A stretch of 64,000 nt of DNA from Brevibacillus sp. DP1.3A (GTDB lineage Bacteria; Bacillota; Bacilli; Brevibacillales; Brevibacillaceae), in the NCBI RefSeq assembly GCF_013284245.2, contig NZ_CP085876.1:1915501-1979500 (forward strand). The letters are read 5' to 3'. This document shows, piece after piece, positions 42,458-50,948 of this stretch (position 1 is its first letter; every line of letters begins with the position of its first letter). The position numbers were made by a program, and so were the translations under genes. Below the pieces are notes generated by a model. The model was not told the DNA's origin. It searched no databases and saw only the letters and a list, made by a program, of their open reading frames with translations.

Positions 42458-43060
42458 GTGAGCATCAAGAGAGAAGTTCAGCAGGACATTCAGCTAGCAC
42501 AGGACGGCAGCGTAGAAGCTTTTGCTCGAGTCATTCAATTGTATGAGCGTACCTTGTATGGCTTGGCACGAACCTATGTCGGGCGGGACGAGGATTGTGC
42601 GGATGTGGTGCAGGATACGATGATGAAAGCATTCAGAGCCATCCGAACACTGCGAGAGCCTGCTTATTTCAAAACATGGATGATCCAAATTCTCATAAAC
42701 GAATGCAGACAATGGCAGCGAAAAAAGAAACGAAGTCCAACCGTAGAGCTGTCTCCGCTACAAATCGAAGAGAAAGCGGTACAGGCTCCCTACGAAGCTA
42801 TTGAATTAACAGAGGCAGTATGGAAGCTGGAGCATGAGCTGCGCATCGTCGTTTGGCTTCACTATTACGAGGATTTGCCGATCAAGCAAGTCGCCTTGCG
42901 AGTAGGTGTCCCGGAAGGCACCGTGAAATCCCGACTGCACCGGGCTCGCGTGCTGCTTGCAGAAGAGCTGGAATCCTCCCAGGAAAGGAACGTGGACCAT
43001 GACCCGACTTTTGTGCGGAAGCTGAGTCTGACTGACTTCGCTCCGCTATCAGCCGCATAA
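42458..43060 (+). CDS. ECF sigma factor without adjacent anti-sigma gene
   Basis: A 200-residue sigma factor: region 2 (ARTYVGRDEDCADVVQDTMMKAFRAIRTLREPAYFKTWMIQILINECRQW) and region 4 (LRIVVWLHYYEDLPIKQVALRVGVPEGTVKSRLHRARVLL). The GTG at 42458 gives the expected N-terminus, with AGGGGG upstream; an earlier in-frame ATG (42383) lies in the promoter region. After region 4 there is a tail of about 30 residues (SSQERNVDHDPTFVRKLSLTDFAP). No anti-sigma gene follows; the next gene is an acetyltransferase. Regulation is therefore unclear, perhaps by the tail or by transcription. Confidence 0.85.
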   Translation: MSIKREVQQDIQLAQDGSVEAFARVIQLYERTLYGLARTYVGRDEDCADVVQDTMMKAFRAIRTLREPAYFKTWMIQILINECRQWQRKKKRSPTVELSPLQIEEKAVQAPYEAIELTEAVWKLEHELRIVVWLHYYEDLPIKQVALRVGVPEGTVKSRLHRARVLLAEELESSQERNVDHDPTFVRKLSLTDFAPLSAA

Positions 43061-43102
43061 GTACACAGATGTCCAAAAGAGAGAGAAAGGGCCGAAATTG
43101 CG

Positions 43103-43930
43103 ATGATTCATCGATTGGAACCAAATGAATATGCAAAAATCAGGATGCTACTGTCACCTGATAACGTGAACGATTTGACCATCCATGCGATTATTAATGG
43201 GACAAATCGAGGAGCGATTTACGTAGATGATGTGGAGCAGCCCCGGACAGCATTGGTCGATCAAACCGGCGTGATCAGTATTTTCGTAGGGGATGCTGCC
43301 AATGAAGCGTTCACAGCGGATCTGGGTGCCTTTATCGAGGGGGAATTGCGCAGATATACGACCGAATCATGCGGGGGCACTCATTTTCTGGCAGTTGTCC
43401 CAGATGAATCGTGGGAAGTGGCAGTGACCAAAGCTATCTCGCATCGAGAGATCGAAACGGATTGGGAGTATTACTACCAGTTCAATCCCGAGCAATTCCA
43501 AGCGCGAAAGGACAGCTATCGCCCTCTGCCTGAAGGGTACACTTTGAAAAAAATCGACGCAGGTGTCATAGAAAACGACCCTGACAACATCTTGATAGAA
43601 GTTGTAGAGGAATTCTATCATTCGGTGGATGATTTTTTGCAGTGGGGTGTAGGATTCTGCGTATGTAAAGGAAATACGATTGTGAGTGCCTGCCTGTCTT
43701 GCTGCATCCATGAGCATGACCATGAAATTAGCGTGGAAACATACGAGGAAGCAGACATGAACAAAGGCATTGCTACGCTTGCTTGCGTGGCGTACCTGGA
43801 GCATTGCATGGAACATGGACTGACACCGCACTGGACCACGTTGGAAACCAATGAGGAGTCAGTACGTCTGGGGACAAAGCTAGGATTTGAACCGAAAGAA
43901 AAGTGTAAAATACTGGAGTTCGAATACTAA
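43103..43930 (+). CDS. GNAT acetyltransferase (PF12746-like)
   Basis: A 275-residue two-part protein of the Firmicute GNAT_acetyltran type. The N-terminal 120 residues are a divergent domain; the C-terminal half holds the GNAT core, with EEADMNKGIATLACVAYLEHCMEHGL as the acetyl-CoA site and LETNEESVRLGTKLGFEPKEK at the end. It is 42 bases downstream of the ECF sigma gene and probably co-transcribed with it. Substrate unknown. Two adjacent cysteines in ACLSCCIHEHDHE are noteworthy but not a known site. Confidence 0.78.
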   Translation: MIHRLEPNEYAKIRMLLSPDNVNDLTIHAIINGTNRGAIYVDDVEQPRTALVDQTGVISIFVGDAANEAFTADLGAFIEGELRRYTTESCGGTHFLAVVPDESWEVAVTKAISHREIETDWEYYYQFNPEQFQARKDSYRPLPEGYTLKKIDAGVIENDPDNILIEVVEEFYHSVDDFLQWGVGFCVCKGNTIVSACLSCCIHEHDHEISVETYEEADMNKGIATLACVAYLEHCMEHGLTPHWTTLETNEESVRLGTKLGFEPKEKCKILEFEY

Positions 43931-43949
43931 AACGATACGGGTATCTATG

Positions 43950-43981
43950 GGTTGTCGAAATCACTTCGGCAACCTTTTTTA
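43950..43981 (+). terminator. Terminator of the sigma-GNAT unit
   Basis: GGTTGTCGAA pairs with TTCGGCAACC (one GU) followed by T6. Confidence 0.85.
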
Positions 43982-44085
43982 CTAGGAAAGGAAGAGAATC
44001 AAGAGGGAAAAACGAGGTGAAAAGTGAATATTTTGATTAGTTATAGAAACCAACAGGATTCTTCGGGCAGGAGAGAGATAAACCA

Positions 44086-45813
44086 ATGAACATGGCATTA
44101 ATGGTTCCGTTGACGGAGCGGACGGCTGTTTTGATAGTGGCGGCCTTGCTTTTTACGCGTGTACGCGCATTCCGCAGCATATTGAACCAGCAAGCGACGT
44201 GGCGAGAAAAGGCACTGATGGTCGTCATTTTTTCCGCTATTTCCATACTGGGTACATATAATGGCATCTGGTATCAGGATGCGATTGCGAATTCACGCGT
44301 GATCGGGACTGTCGTGGCAGGCTTGCTGGCTGGTCCATGGGTAGGGCTGATGACGGGACTGATTGCGGGGATTCATCGCTATTCATTGGGTGGCTTTACG
44401 GACTTGGCTTGTGCTATTTCGACGATAGGTGAGGGCTTGTTTGCGGGATTAATCTATCAGTTCCGCCGTAACCGCAGCAAAAAAATCGGGTGGACGACAG
44501 CACTCGTCGTTGGTTTCTTGGCGGAGTGGCTGCAAATGGGAATTGTTTTGCTCATCGCTCGTCCTTACGCTGACGCATTGGCATTGGTGCAGGCCATTAG
44601 TGTACCGATGTCTGTCGTTAACTCGGTCGGAATTGCTATTTTGATCATTATTATTGATTTGGCCAAAAAGGAAGAGGATCGGATTGGCGCGCTCCAAGCC
44701 CAGCGAACGCTGCAAGTAGCGGACAAAACACTGTCTTACTTGCGTCAAGGGCTGACGTACGACTCTGCTCAAAAAGTAGCAGAGGAAATATTGCGGACGA
44801 CGCGTGTAGCAGCGGTAGCGATTACCGATACGCGCTCTGTACTTGCGCATGTTGGCGCAGGCTCGTCCCATCACGTAGTGGGAGAAGGCATAACGACCAA
44901 GGCGACCCGTGAAGTTTTATCGACCAAAGAAGTGAAGATTGCCCAGACGAAAGAAGAGATTGGATGCAGGGAGACGAATTGTTCCTTGCGCTATGCAATC
45001 CTTGTCCCCCTGATGCGAAGACGTGAAGTGGCGGGCGTGCTCAAGCTGTATCAGGATCGCTCACGCAAACTGTCAGCAGTGGACTTGGAACTCGTACGCG
45101 GATTGGGGAACCTGATATCGAGTCAGCTCGAACTGGCTGAGCTTGAGAAGCAGTCCCGTCTGTTGGCAGATGCAGAAATCAAAGCCTTGCATGCGCAGAT
45201 CAATCCGCATTTCTTGTTCAATGCGCTCAATACGATCGTTTCGTTTATTCGCTTCCGGCCCGAACAGGCCCGTGAACTGTTGATTCATTTGGGGGAGTAC
45301 TTCCGGCGTAATTTGCATGACTCTGGCGGATATGTCAGTCTTGCGCGTGAACTGGAGCATATCGAAGCGTATTTGGCCATCGAACGTGCGAGGTTCGGGG
45401 ACAAGCTCCATGTAGAGTACGACATCGAGGATGGCGTAGAGCGTTTTACCGTGCCGGGACTGATTTTGCAGCCGCTGGTAGAGAATGCAGTCAAACACGG
45501 GCTGTTGCCCAAGCGCGAAGGGGGAACCGTAGTGATTCGTGCCCGCCGCAAAGAAAAGCAAATCGTCGAACTGACAGTGGCAGATAATGGGGTCGGAATG
45601 GAAGTGGACCCATTCGAGCCAGCCCTAGATGAGAAGAGTACAGGGCGGCAATTATCTGGGATCGGTCTTGCCAATGTAAAAAGCCGTCTCCAGTCGATCT
45701 ACGGAGAACCGTATGGAATCGTGATCGAGAGCAAAAGCGGGAGCGGCACAACATGCACCATACAATTACCGATAGGGGTGAACGTCAGTGCTCAAAGTGT
45801 TCATCGTCGATGA
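44086..45813 (+). CDS. lytS: LytS-type sensor histidine kinase
   Basis: A 575-residue membrane kinase. The 5TM-5TMR_LYT domain occupies about residues 1-190, with NGIWYQDAIANSRVIGTVVAGLLAGPWVG as the family signature. A GAF domain (about 215-345) follows, then the His_kinase domain with phospho-accepting His375 in HAQINPHFLFNALNTI and an HATPase (VENAVKHGLLPKREGG, VADNGVG, GIGLANVKSRL). LytS/BtsS/YpdA kinases sense pyruvate or membrane state. It overlaps the response regulator gene by 26 bases. The cstA-type transporter downstream suggests pyruvate sensing. AGGAGAGAG precedes the ATG. Confidence 0.9.
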   Translation: MNMALMVPLTERTAVLIVAALLFTRVRAFRSILNQQATWREKALMVVIFSAISILGTYNGIWYQDAIANSRVIGTVVAGLLAGPWVGLMTGLIAGIHRYSLGGFTDLACAISTIGEGLFAGLIYQFRRNRSKKIGWTTALVVGFLAEWLQMGIVLLIARPYADALALVQAISVPMSVVNSVGIAILIIIIDLAKKEEDRIGALQAQRTLQVADKTLSYLRQGLTYDSAQKVAEEILRTTRVAAVAITDTRSVLAHVGAGSSHHVVGEGITTKATREVLSTKEVKIAQTKEEIGCRETNCSLRYAILVPLMRRREVAGVLKLYQDRSRKLSAVDLELVRGLGNLISSQLELAELEKQSRLLADAEIKALHAQINPHFLFNALNTIVSFIRFRPEQARELLIHLGEYFRRNLHDSGGYVSLARELEHIEAYLAIERARFGDKLHVEYDIEDGVERFTVPGLILQPLVENAVKHGLLPKREGGTVVIRARRKEKQIVELTVADNGVGMEVDPFEPALDEKSTGRQLSGIGLANVKSRLQSIYGEPYGIVIESKSGSGTTCTIQLPIGVNVSAQSVHRR

Positions 45814-46570
45814 TGAGACGCCTGCCAGAGAAGAACTGCGGTATTTGCTGGAGCAGTTTTCGGAAGTGTCCGTAGTAGGAGAGGCGGGCAGTGGGGAAGA
45901 GGCGTTGGAAGCGGTGCTTCAGACAGAGCCAGATGCGGTCTTTTTGGACATCCATTTGCAGGACAGGGATGGGGTCGACGTGGGGCAGGAGCTTCTGGAA
46001 TCCATGGTCAATCCACCTGTCATCATCTTTGCAAGTGCGCATGAATTTCATGCGGTCCGAGCATTTGAGGCGGAAGCCGTCGATTATATCGTCAAGCCGT
46101 TCAGTGAAATGCGACTGGAAAAGACGATGAATCGGGTACGAAAAATGAGGCGGAAAAGTGAGCCTGCATTGGACGCGTCACCGCTGCTAGAGGAAAGGCT
46201 ACAGTCCCTTCTGCAAAATGTGCTGGTCGATACTCAGCCGCGTCGTGTCCCGGTGGAAAAAAACGGAAAGATCATACTGATTGATCCAAACGAAATCGTC
46301 TATGCTACCTTGGAAGGAAGGCATGCGAGCATTTATACAACAGGTGAGCAATATGCGACTACGTTTACGTTGCAGGAGCTGGAGAGCAGGCTGTCACGCC
46401 AGCAGTTTTTTCGGACGCATCGCGCTTTTATTGTCAATTTATCCAAAACGGCAGAGCTCGTCCCTTGGTTCAAAGGCTCGATTCATCTAGTCATGCAGGA
46501 TCATCGCAAAACAGAAGTGCCTGTCAGTCGCAATGTCGTGAAGGAATTGAAGAAACGTCTGGGGTTTTAA
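45788..46570 (+). CDS. lytT: LytTR response regulator
   Basis: A 260-residue regulator with a receiver domain (FIVDDETPAREEL; phospho-accepting Asp54 in FLDIHLQDRDG; Lys in IVKPF) and a C-terminal LytTR DNA-binding domain (residues about 150-258: RRVPVEKNGKIILIDPNEIVYATLEG ... QFFRTHRAFIVNL). It begins at GTG 45788, overlapping lytS, with AGGGGTGAA upstream. The obvious local target is cstA at 47374, but I could not pick out a convincing LytTR direct repeat there. Confidence 0.9.
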   Translation: MLKVFIVDDETPAREELRYLLEQFSEVSVVGEAGSGEEALEAVLQTEPDAVFLDIHLQDRDGVDVGQELLESMVNPPVIIFASAHEFHAVRAFEAEAVDYIVKPFSEMRLEKTMNRVRKMRRKSEPALDASPLLEERLQSLLQNVLVDTQPRRVPVEKNGKIILIDPNEIVYATLEGRHASIYTTGEQYATTFTLQELESRLSRQQFFRTHRAFIVNLSKTAELVPWFKGSIHLVMQDHRKTEVPVSRNVVKELKKRLGF

Positions 46571-46577
46571 TGCAAAC

Positions 46578-46625
46578 AGACCAATCCTGCTCTCGTTTGG
46601 GAGAGTAGGGTTGGTCTGTTTTTTC
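46578..46625 (+). terminator. lytST terminator
   Basis: A 17-bp stem from AGACCAATCCTGCTCTC to its partner ending TTGGTCT (two GU pairs), followed by T6; one of the strongest in the window. Confidence 0.9.
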
Positions 46626-46631
46626 GAATGC

Positions 46632-47117
46632 TTACATGGGATAGTCATCGTTTTTCTTACGTGTCACCATGATCCCGCCCAATACGATCAGGATCAAGCC
46701 GAGGATGCCGCCTACTTGGGTAGACGCCAGATTCGCGATCAAAAATACGATGGCAAGAACGGTGAGGATGCCAATGGGGATCAAGAGAGCGGGTTTGCGA
46801 TTGCCGAATATGTACAGCTCGGTAAGCCCCACGGCAGGACCAATCAGAAAGAAGGGCCACGTCGTGCTCATATCCCCATGAAAAAATAGCTGGCTGAAAA
46901 AGAAGAGTGGGGCATAAACGAGCAAGATCCCGCCTGGCACGAGCAATCCAGCGCGATTCGGCTTTGGGTTCATAAAAAAGAAAATATGAAACCCGATTCC
47001 TGGGATGAGAAGGAAGACTGGCCAGAGCAAGTCCATTGCGAGCGGTACGTTCAGGTAGGTAGCCAGAACAAAAATCGCTCCGATTCCGATAATAATGTAA
47101 CCCCCGATTCGTCGCAT
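46632..47117 (-). CDS. Small integral membrane protein
   Basis: A 161-residue protein with about six short hydrophobic segments (RRIGGYIIIGIGAIFVLATY, LLWPVFLLIPGIGFHIFFFM, GLLVPGGILLVYAPLFFF, WPFFLIGPAVGLTELYIFG, ALLIPIGILTVLAIVFLI, GGILGLILIVLGGIMV). The repeated Gly-rich LxPxGI pattern resembles the LiaF/DUF5668-type transmembrane region. Function unknown. It lies between lytT and cstA on the opposite strand. AAGGAGAAT precedes the start. Confidence 0.7.
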   Translation of the reverse strand: MRRIGGYIIIGIGAIFVLATYLNVPLAMDLLWPVFLLIPGIGFHIFFFMNPKPNRAGLLVPGGILLVYAPLFFFSQLFFHGDMSTTWPFFLIGPAVGLTELYIFGNRKPALLIPIGILTVLAIVFLIANLASTQVGGILGLILIVLGGIMVTRKKNDDYPM

Positions 47118-47223
47118 GTGCGTATTCTCCTTTTTGATTTCGATACCAATTTATGTATAACTTTAACATATTGTGGTGGAGATTGGATCAGACTCTGGGC
47201 GGAGACTTTCTACGTCCCAAAAT

Positions 47224-47237
47224 TGAATGCGTTTACA
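47224..47237 (+). promoter_or_regulatory. cre (CcpA) site upstream of cstA
   Basis: TGAATGCGTTTACA matches the catabolite-responsive element consensus TGWAARCGYTWWCW at 13 of 14 positions. It lies about 137 bases before the cstA start, consistent with glucose repression of a carbon-starvation transporter. Confidence 0.6.
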
Positions 47238-47373
47238 CTCAAACGAGGATGGTGCAGCTTGTGCTTGTTTTTGTACGGTTCAGCCATTTTTTATGTTGGC
47301 AAGTTGTCCGATGTGATACGTTTTTCTAAGGTTTATTGCCTGAATATTTCATAAATAGAAGGAGGCGACTTGG

Positions 47374-49464
47374 ATGAAGAAATGGTTTCTTTCCCTCTTG
47401 ATTTGGGGCGGGATAGCCGCATTGGGTGCTGTCGGGTTCGGGATGATAGCGCTCTGGCAAGGGGAATCAGTCAACTCGTTCTGGCTACTGACTGCCGCAT
47501 TTTGCACTTATGCTGTATCTTATCGTTTTTACAGCAAATTCATAGCCAAAAAACTAATGGCGCTCGATGACAATCGCGCTACTCCGGCAGAAGTGAACAA
47601 CGACGGCAAAGACTTCGTGCCGACGAACAAATGGGTGTTGTTTGGGCACCATTTCGCAGCGATTGCAGGTGCAGGCCCGCTTGTAGGTCCTACGCTGGCT
47701 GCGCAAATGGGATATTTGCCAGGAACGATCTGGATTATCGTCGGGGTCGTGATCGGTGGAGCGGTGCAGGACTTCATTATTCTGTTCGGATCGATGCGTC
47801 GCAACGGAAAGAGCCTCGGTCAAATTGCCAAGGAAGAGATTGGTCCTGTAGGTGGAGCACTCGCTTTGATTGGGATTATTGCCATTATGATTATCCTGAT
47901 TGCTGTTTTGGCCATGGTTGTAGTTAACGCTCTTGCTGAATCACCGTGGGCTACCTTCACGATATTCATGACCCTACCTATCGCGATATTGATGGGATTG
48001 TACATGCGGTATATACGACCCGGGCAGGTATTGGAAGGCTCGATTATCGGGCTTGCCCTTCTGTTCGTTTCTCTCTGGCTCGGTCAAATCGTTGCTGCAT
48101 CGCTAACATGGGGACCAGCCTTCACGTTTTCCAAGGTACAGCTTGCCTGGATGATTATTGTGTACGGCTTTATTGCTTCGGTTTTGCCTGTGTGGCTGCT
48201 GTTAGCTCCGCGCGATTACCTCAGCTCATTCTTGAAAGTAGGGACGATTGCGGTATTGGCGGTGGGAATCGTGCTGACACTGCCACCATTGCAAATGCCA
48301 GCACTGACGAAGTTCATTGATGGAACTGGCCCTGTTTTCGCAGGAAATCTGTTCCCCTTCTTGTTTATTACCATCGCATGCGGAGCTGTATCGGGATTCC
48401 ATTCACTCGTAGCATCTGGAACGACGCCGAAGATGATCGCGAAGGAATCGCATGCGCCACTGATTGGTTATGGCGGGATGCTGATGGAGTCTGGCGTCGC
48501 GGTTATGGCGATGATTGCAGCGTGCGTCCTGACTCCCGGTGTCTATTTTGCGATCAACTCACCTGCCGCAGCAATTGGCGTGGATGCAGTCCAGGTTGCG
48601 ACGACGATAACGGGCTGGGGCTATACCGTAACCCCTGACCACTTAACAACGCTCGCCAATGACATTCAGGAAAAGACGATCCTTTCCCGGACGGGCGGAG
48701 CGCCGTCACTGGCAATCGGGATGGCGACGATTTTCTCGGGTGTATTGGGTGGCAAGGCATTAATGGCATTCTGGTATCACTTTGCGATCTTGTTTGAGGC
48801 TGTCTTTATTTTGACAACGATTGATGCGGGAACGCGTGTCGGCCGATTTATGGTACAAGACATGCTTGGTAACGTCATTCCGAAAATGAAGGAAGTCAAC
48901 TGGCTGCCAGGTAATTTGATTGGTTCTGGGATCATTACCATCGGATGGGGATACTTCCTGCTCCAAGGTGTCATGGACCCGTTGGGAGGCATTTACACTC
49001 TATGGCCGCTCTTTGGTATCGCCAACCAGATGCTCGCCGCGATTGCGTTTACAGTGGGAACGACGATTATTTTCAAAATGGGCAAAGCCGCCTACTCATG
49101 GATCACGCTCGTACCGATGGCTTGGCTGACGACGGCTACGCTGACAGCGGGCTGGCAAAAGCTGTTCCATCCTGATCCAAAAATCGGGTTCCTCTCGCAT
49201 GCAGAAGCATTCCAAAAGGCATTGGATGCCGGTACGCTGCCAAAAGGAGTAAAAACGGTGGAAGCTGCACAAAAAATGATCTTCAACGACCAGATCGATG
49301 CGGTGGTATGTGCGATCTTCATGGTCATTACGATTGGGATCATTCTCGACGGAGCGCGGGTATGGATCAATATTCTCCGCGGCAAGCACTATCCGTTGCA
49401 GGAGTCGCCGTACATCAAGTCCAAAGGAAATGTATTTGACGGGAAAGGACATCACGTAGCATGA
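47374..49464 (+). CDS. cstA: CstA-family transporter (pyruvate/peptide, carbon starvation)
   Basis: A 696-residue membrane protein with about 16-18 helices. Family hallmarks are NKWVLFGHHFAAIAGAGPLVGPTLAAQMGYLPG near residue 85, GSMRRNGKSLGQIA, HSLVASGTTPKMI and the DAGTRVGRFMVQD segment. CstA proteins import pyruvate (BtsT) or peptides under carbon starvation. The neighbouring LytST system parallels E. coli BtsSR-BtsT, favouring pyruvate uptake. A cre site lies upstream. The stop overlaps the next small gene by four bases (ATGA). AGAAGGAGGCGA precedes the ATG. Confidence 0.92.
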   Translation: MKKWFLSLLIWGGIAALGAVGFGMIALWQGESVNSFWLLTAAFCTYAVSYRFYSKFIAKKLMALDDNRATPAEVNNDGKDFVPTNKWVLFGHHFAAIAGAGPLVGPTLAAQMGYLPGTIWIIVGVVIGGAVQDFIILFGSMRRNGKSLGQIAKEEIGPVGGALALIGIIAIMIILIAVLAMVVVNALAESPWATFTIFMTLPIAILMGLYMRYIRPGQVLEGSIIGLALLFVSLWLGQIVAASLTWGPAFTFSKVQLAWMIIVYGFIASVLPVWLLLAPRDYLSSFLKVGTIAVLAVGIVLTLPPLQMPALTKFIDGTGPVFAGNLFPFLFITIACGAVSGFHSLVASGTTPKMIAKESHAPLIGYGGMLMESGVAVMAMIAACVLTPGVYFAINSPAAAIGVDAVQVATTITGWGYTVTPDHLTTLANDIQEKTILSRTGGAPSLAIGMATIFSGVLGGKALMAFWYHFAILFEAVFILTTIDAGTRVGRFMVQDMLGNVIPKMKEVNWLPGNLIGSGIITIGWGYFLLQGVMDPLGGIYTLWPLFGIANQMLAAIAFTVGTTIIFKMGKAAYSWITLVPMAWLTTATLTAGWQKLFHPDPKIGFLSHAEAFQKALDAGTLPKGVKTVEAAQKMIFNDQIDAVVCAIFMVITIGIILDGARVWINILRGKHYPLQESPYIKSKGNVFDGKGHHVA

Positions 49465-49673
49465 GGCGCAAGCTAAGGGCCATGCGAAAGGCAATGCGCA
49501 AAGTGAGCTCTGCTATTAAAACGATTTTTGGAATGCCCGACTATGATCGCTATCTCGCCCATTGGTATGAGACCCATGGGGCACCGGGTATCTTTCCGAT
49601 GACAGAGCGTGAGTACTACATGTACGCATTGACCGAACGATTTGAAAAAGGCGGCGTAACGCGCTGCTGCTAA
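49461..49673 (+). CDS. YbdD/YjiX-family small protein (DUF466), CstA partner
   Basis: A 70-residue protein of the family that follows cstA/btsT genes. Recognised by FGMPDYDRYLAHWYETHGAPG and MTEREYYMYALTERFEKGG; it ends in two cysteines. The basic N-terminus (MRRKLRAMRKAMRKVSSAIK) may touch the membrane. It overlaps cstA by four bases, so it is translationally coupled and likely needed for transporter function, as suggested by the conserved pairing. Biochemical role unknown. Confidence 0.9.
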   Translation: MRRKLRAMRKAMRKVSSAIKTIFGMPDYDRYLAHWYETHGAPGIFPMTEREYYMYALTERFEKGGVTRCC

Positions 49674-49684
49674 AGTGGTTATGT

Positions 49685-49733
49685 AAAAAAGGGTGTCTCC
49701 ACGGTCAGAAAATGACGAGGAGGTACCCTTTTT
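49685..49733 (+). terminator. cstA operon terminator
   Basis: AAAAGGGT...CTCC pairs with GGAGG..ACCCTTTT with a bulge, followed by T5. Confidence 0.7.
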
Positions 49734-49956
49734 CAATAATCCGGGCGCCGGGTGAAGCAACGACATTTCAGGCGTTTTCCTCATGGCTAACGTGTGGTGT
49801 AACAGCAGGTAAAGTATGGTACACTAAAAATATAGCATGGCCGATTTTTAGCACGAGCTGTCTCATCATTTTCGAATAATACGTCGAAGCTGCTCTTTCT
49901 AGATGAAAGGGGCGTGCTTTGCGAAAAAATAAGTCAAGTTTTAGGTGGCGATACGT

Positions 49957-50781
49957 GTGCAAGCATCAACACTGGCGGCTCTCAAGGAGCTTGCTTTGCA
50001 ATGCGCCCGTTCAGCGGGTGAGCTGAGTCTGAAGCGAATGAAGGAGCCTTTTACCGTCGAGTATAAAACATCAGCCTCCGATCTTGTTACAGCCGTAGAT
50101 AAAGAAGTGGAGAATCACGTCATTCAGATGATTCTTGCACGCTTCCCTGATCACGGCATTCTTGGAGAAGAGAGTGCACATGCGGAGGACTACAAGCAGT
50201 ATGACACACTTTGGGTCATCGACCCGATTGATGGCACGACCAATTTTGTTCATCAGCAAATCAATTTTTCCGTTTCCATTGCCGTTTACCATAAGGGAGA
50301 GGGAATGGTTGGAGCGGTTTACGATCCTTCCAGAGACGAGTTGTTTTATGCCGTAAAAGGGGAAGGGGCTTTTCTCAATGATCGTCCCTTGCAGGTGAAT
50401 CGAGCAGTAAGCCTGGAACAAGCTTTATTATGCACGAGCGTATTTTGGAACAAGCGTGCTGAGCAGATCGGTATCGACTTGATCGTGAAAAAGCTTGCTG
50501 GGAAGGTTCGCGGAATGCGCCTGCTAGGAAGCGCCGCTCTGGAGATGGCGTATGTGGCTGCGGGTAGACTGGATGGCTACGTCAGTATGCAGCTCAATGC
50601 GTGGGATTTCGGGGCAGCTCGCATTATTGTAGAGGAAGCGGGCGGCCGGGTGACGACCATGACGGGGACACCACTGCCGTACGACCAAAAAAGCAGCGTG
50701 ATGGCTTGCAATCCGACTTTTTATGAGGAGTTGCAGCAGTTCCTGAAATCGGAACATACCGATGTACCTTCACAAAATTAA
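49957..50781 (+). CDS. Inositol monophosphatase family protein
   Basis: A 274-residue Mg2+-dependent phosphatase of the IMPase/FBPase superfamily (YktC/SuhB type), acting on inositol-1-phosphate, 3'-phosphoadenosine-phosphate or related substrates. Metal-site motifs: ILGEESAH, WVIDPIDGTTNFVH (residues about 85-98) and LNAWDFGAARIIVEEAGG. GTG 49957 is chosen because AGGTGG lies eight bases upstream; the GTG at 49945 is inside that site. A terminator follows. The exact substrate cannot be read from sequence. Confidence 0.88.
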   Translation: MQASTLAALKELALQCARSAGELSLKRMKEPFTVEYKTSASDLVTAVDKEVENHVIQMILARFPDHGILGEESAHAEDYKQYDTLWVIDPIDGTTNFVHQQINFSVSIAVYHKGEGMVGAVYDPSRDELFYAVKGEGAFLNDRPLQVNRAVSLEQALLCTSVFWNKRAEQIGIDLIVKKLAGKVRGMRLLGSAALEMAYVAAGRLDGYVSMQLNAWDFGAARIIVEEAGGRVTTMTGTPLPYDQKSSVMACNPTFYEELQQFLKSEHTDVPSQN

Positions 50782-50791
50782 GTGTCACAAG

Positions 50792-50827
50792 AACCCACCG
50801 GACATGCGCGTCCAGTGGGTTTTCTTT
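50792..50827 (+). terminator. IMPase terminator
   Basis: AACCCAC / GTGGGTT with inner GGAC/GTCC (one mismatch), followed by TTTTCTTTT. Confidence 0.82.
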
Positions 50828-50948
50828 TGCTATGCAGATTGGGTTTTCGTTTGGACGTCGGTTGCATATGCTATAAAAGCATAGCCGGAAGACGAGCAGC
50901 GACTGTATTTGTTGCGAAGTCGGCTTGTCCGAATAAGGGGGGATAACC

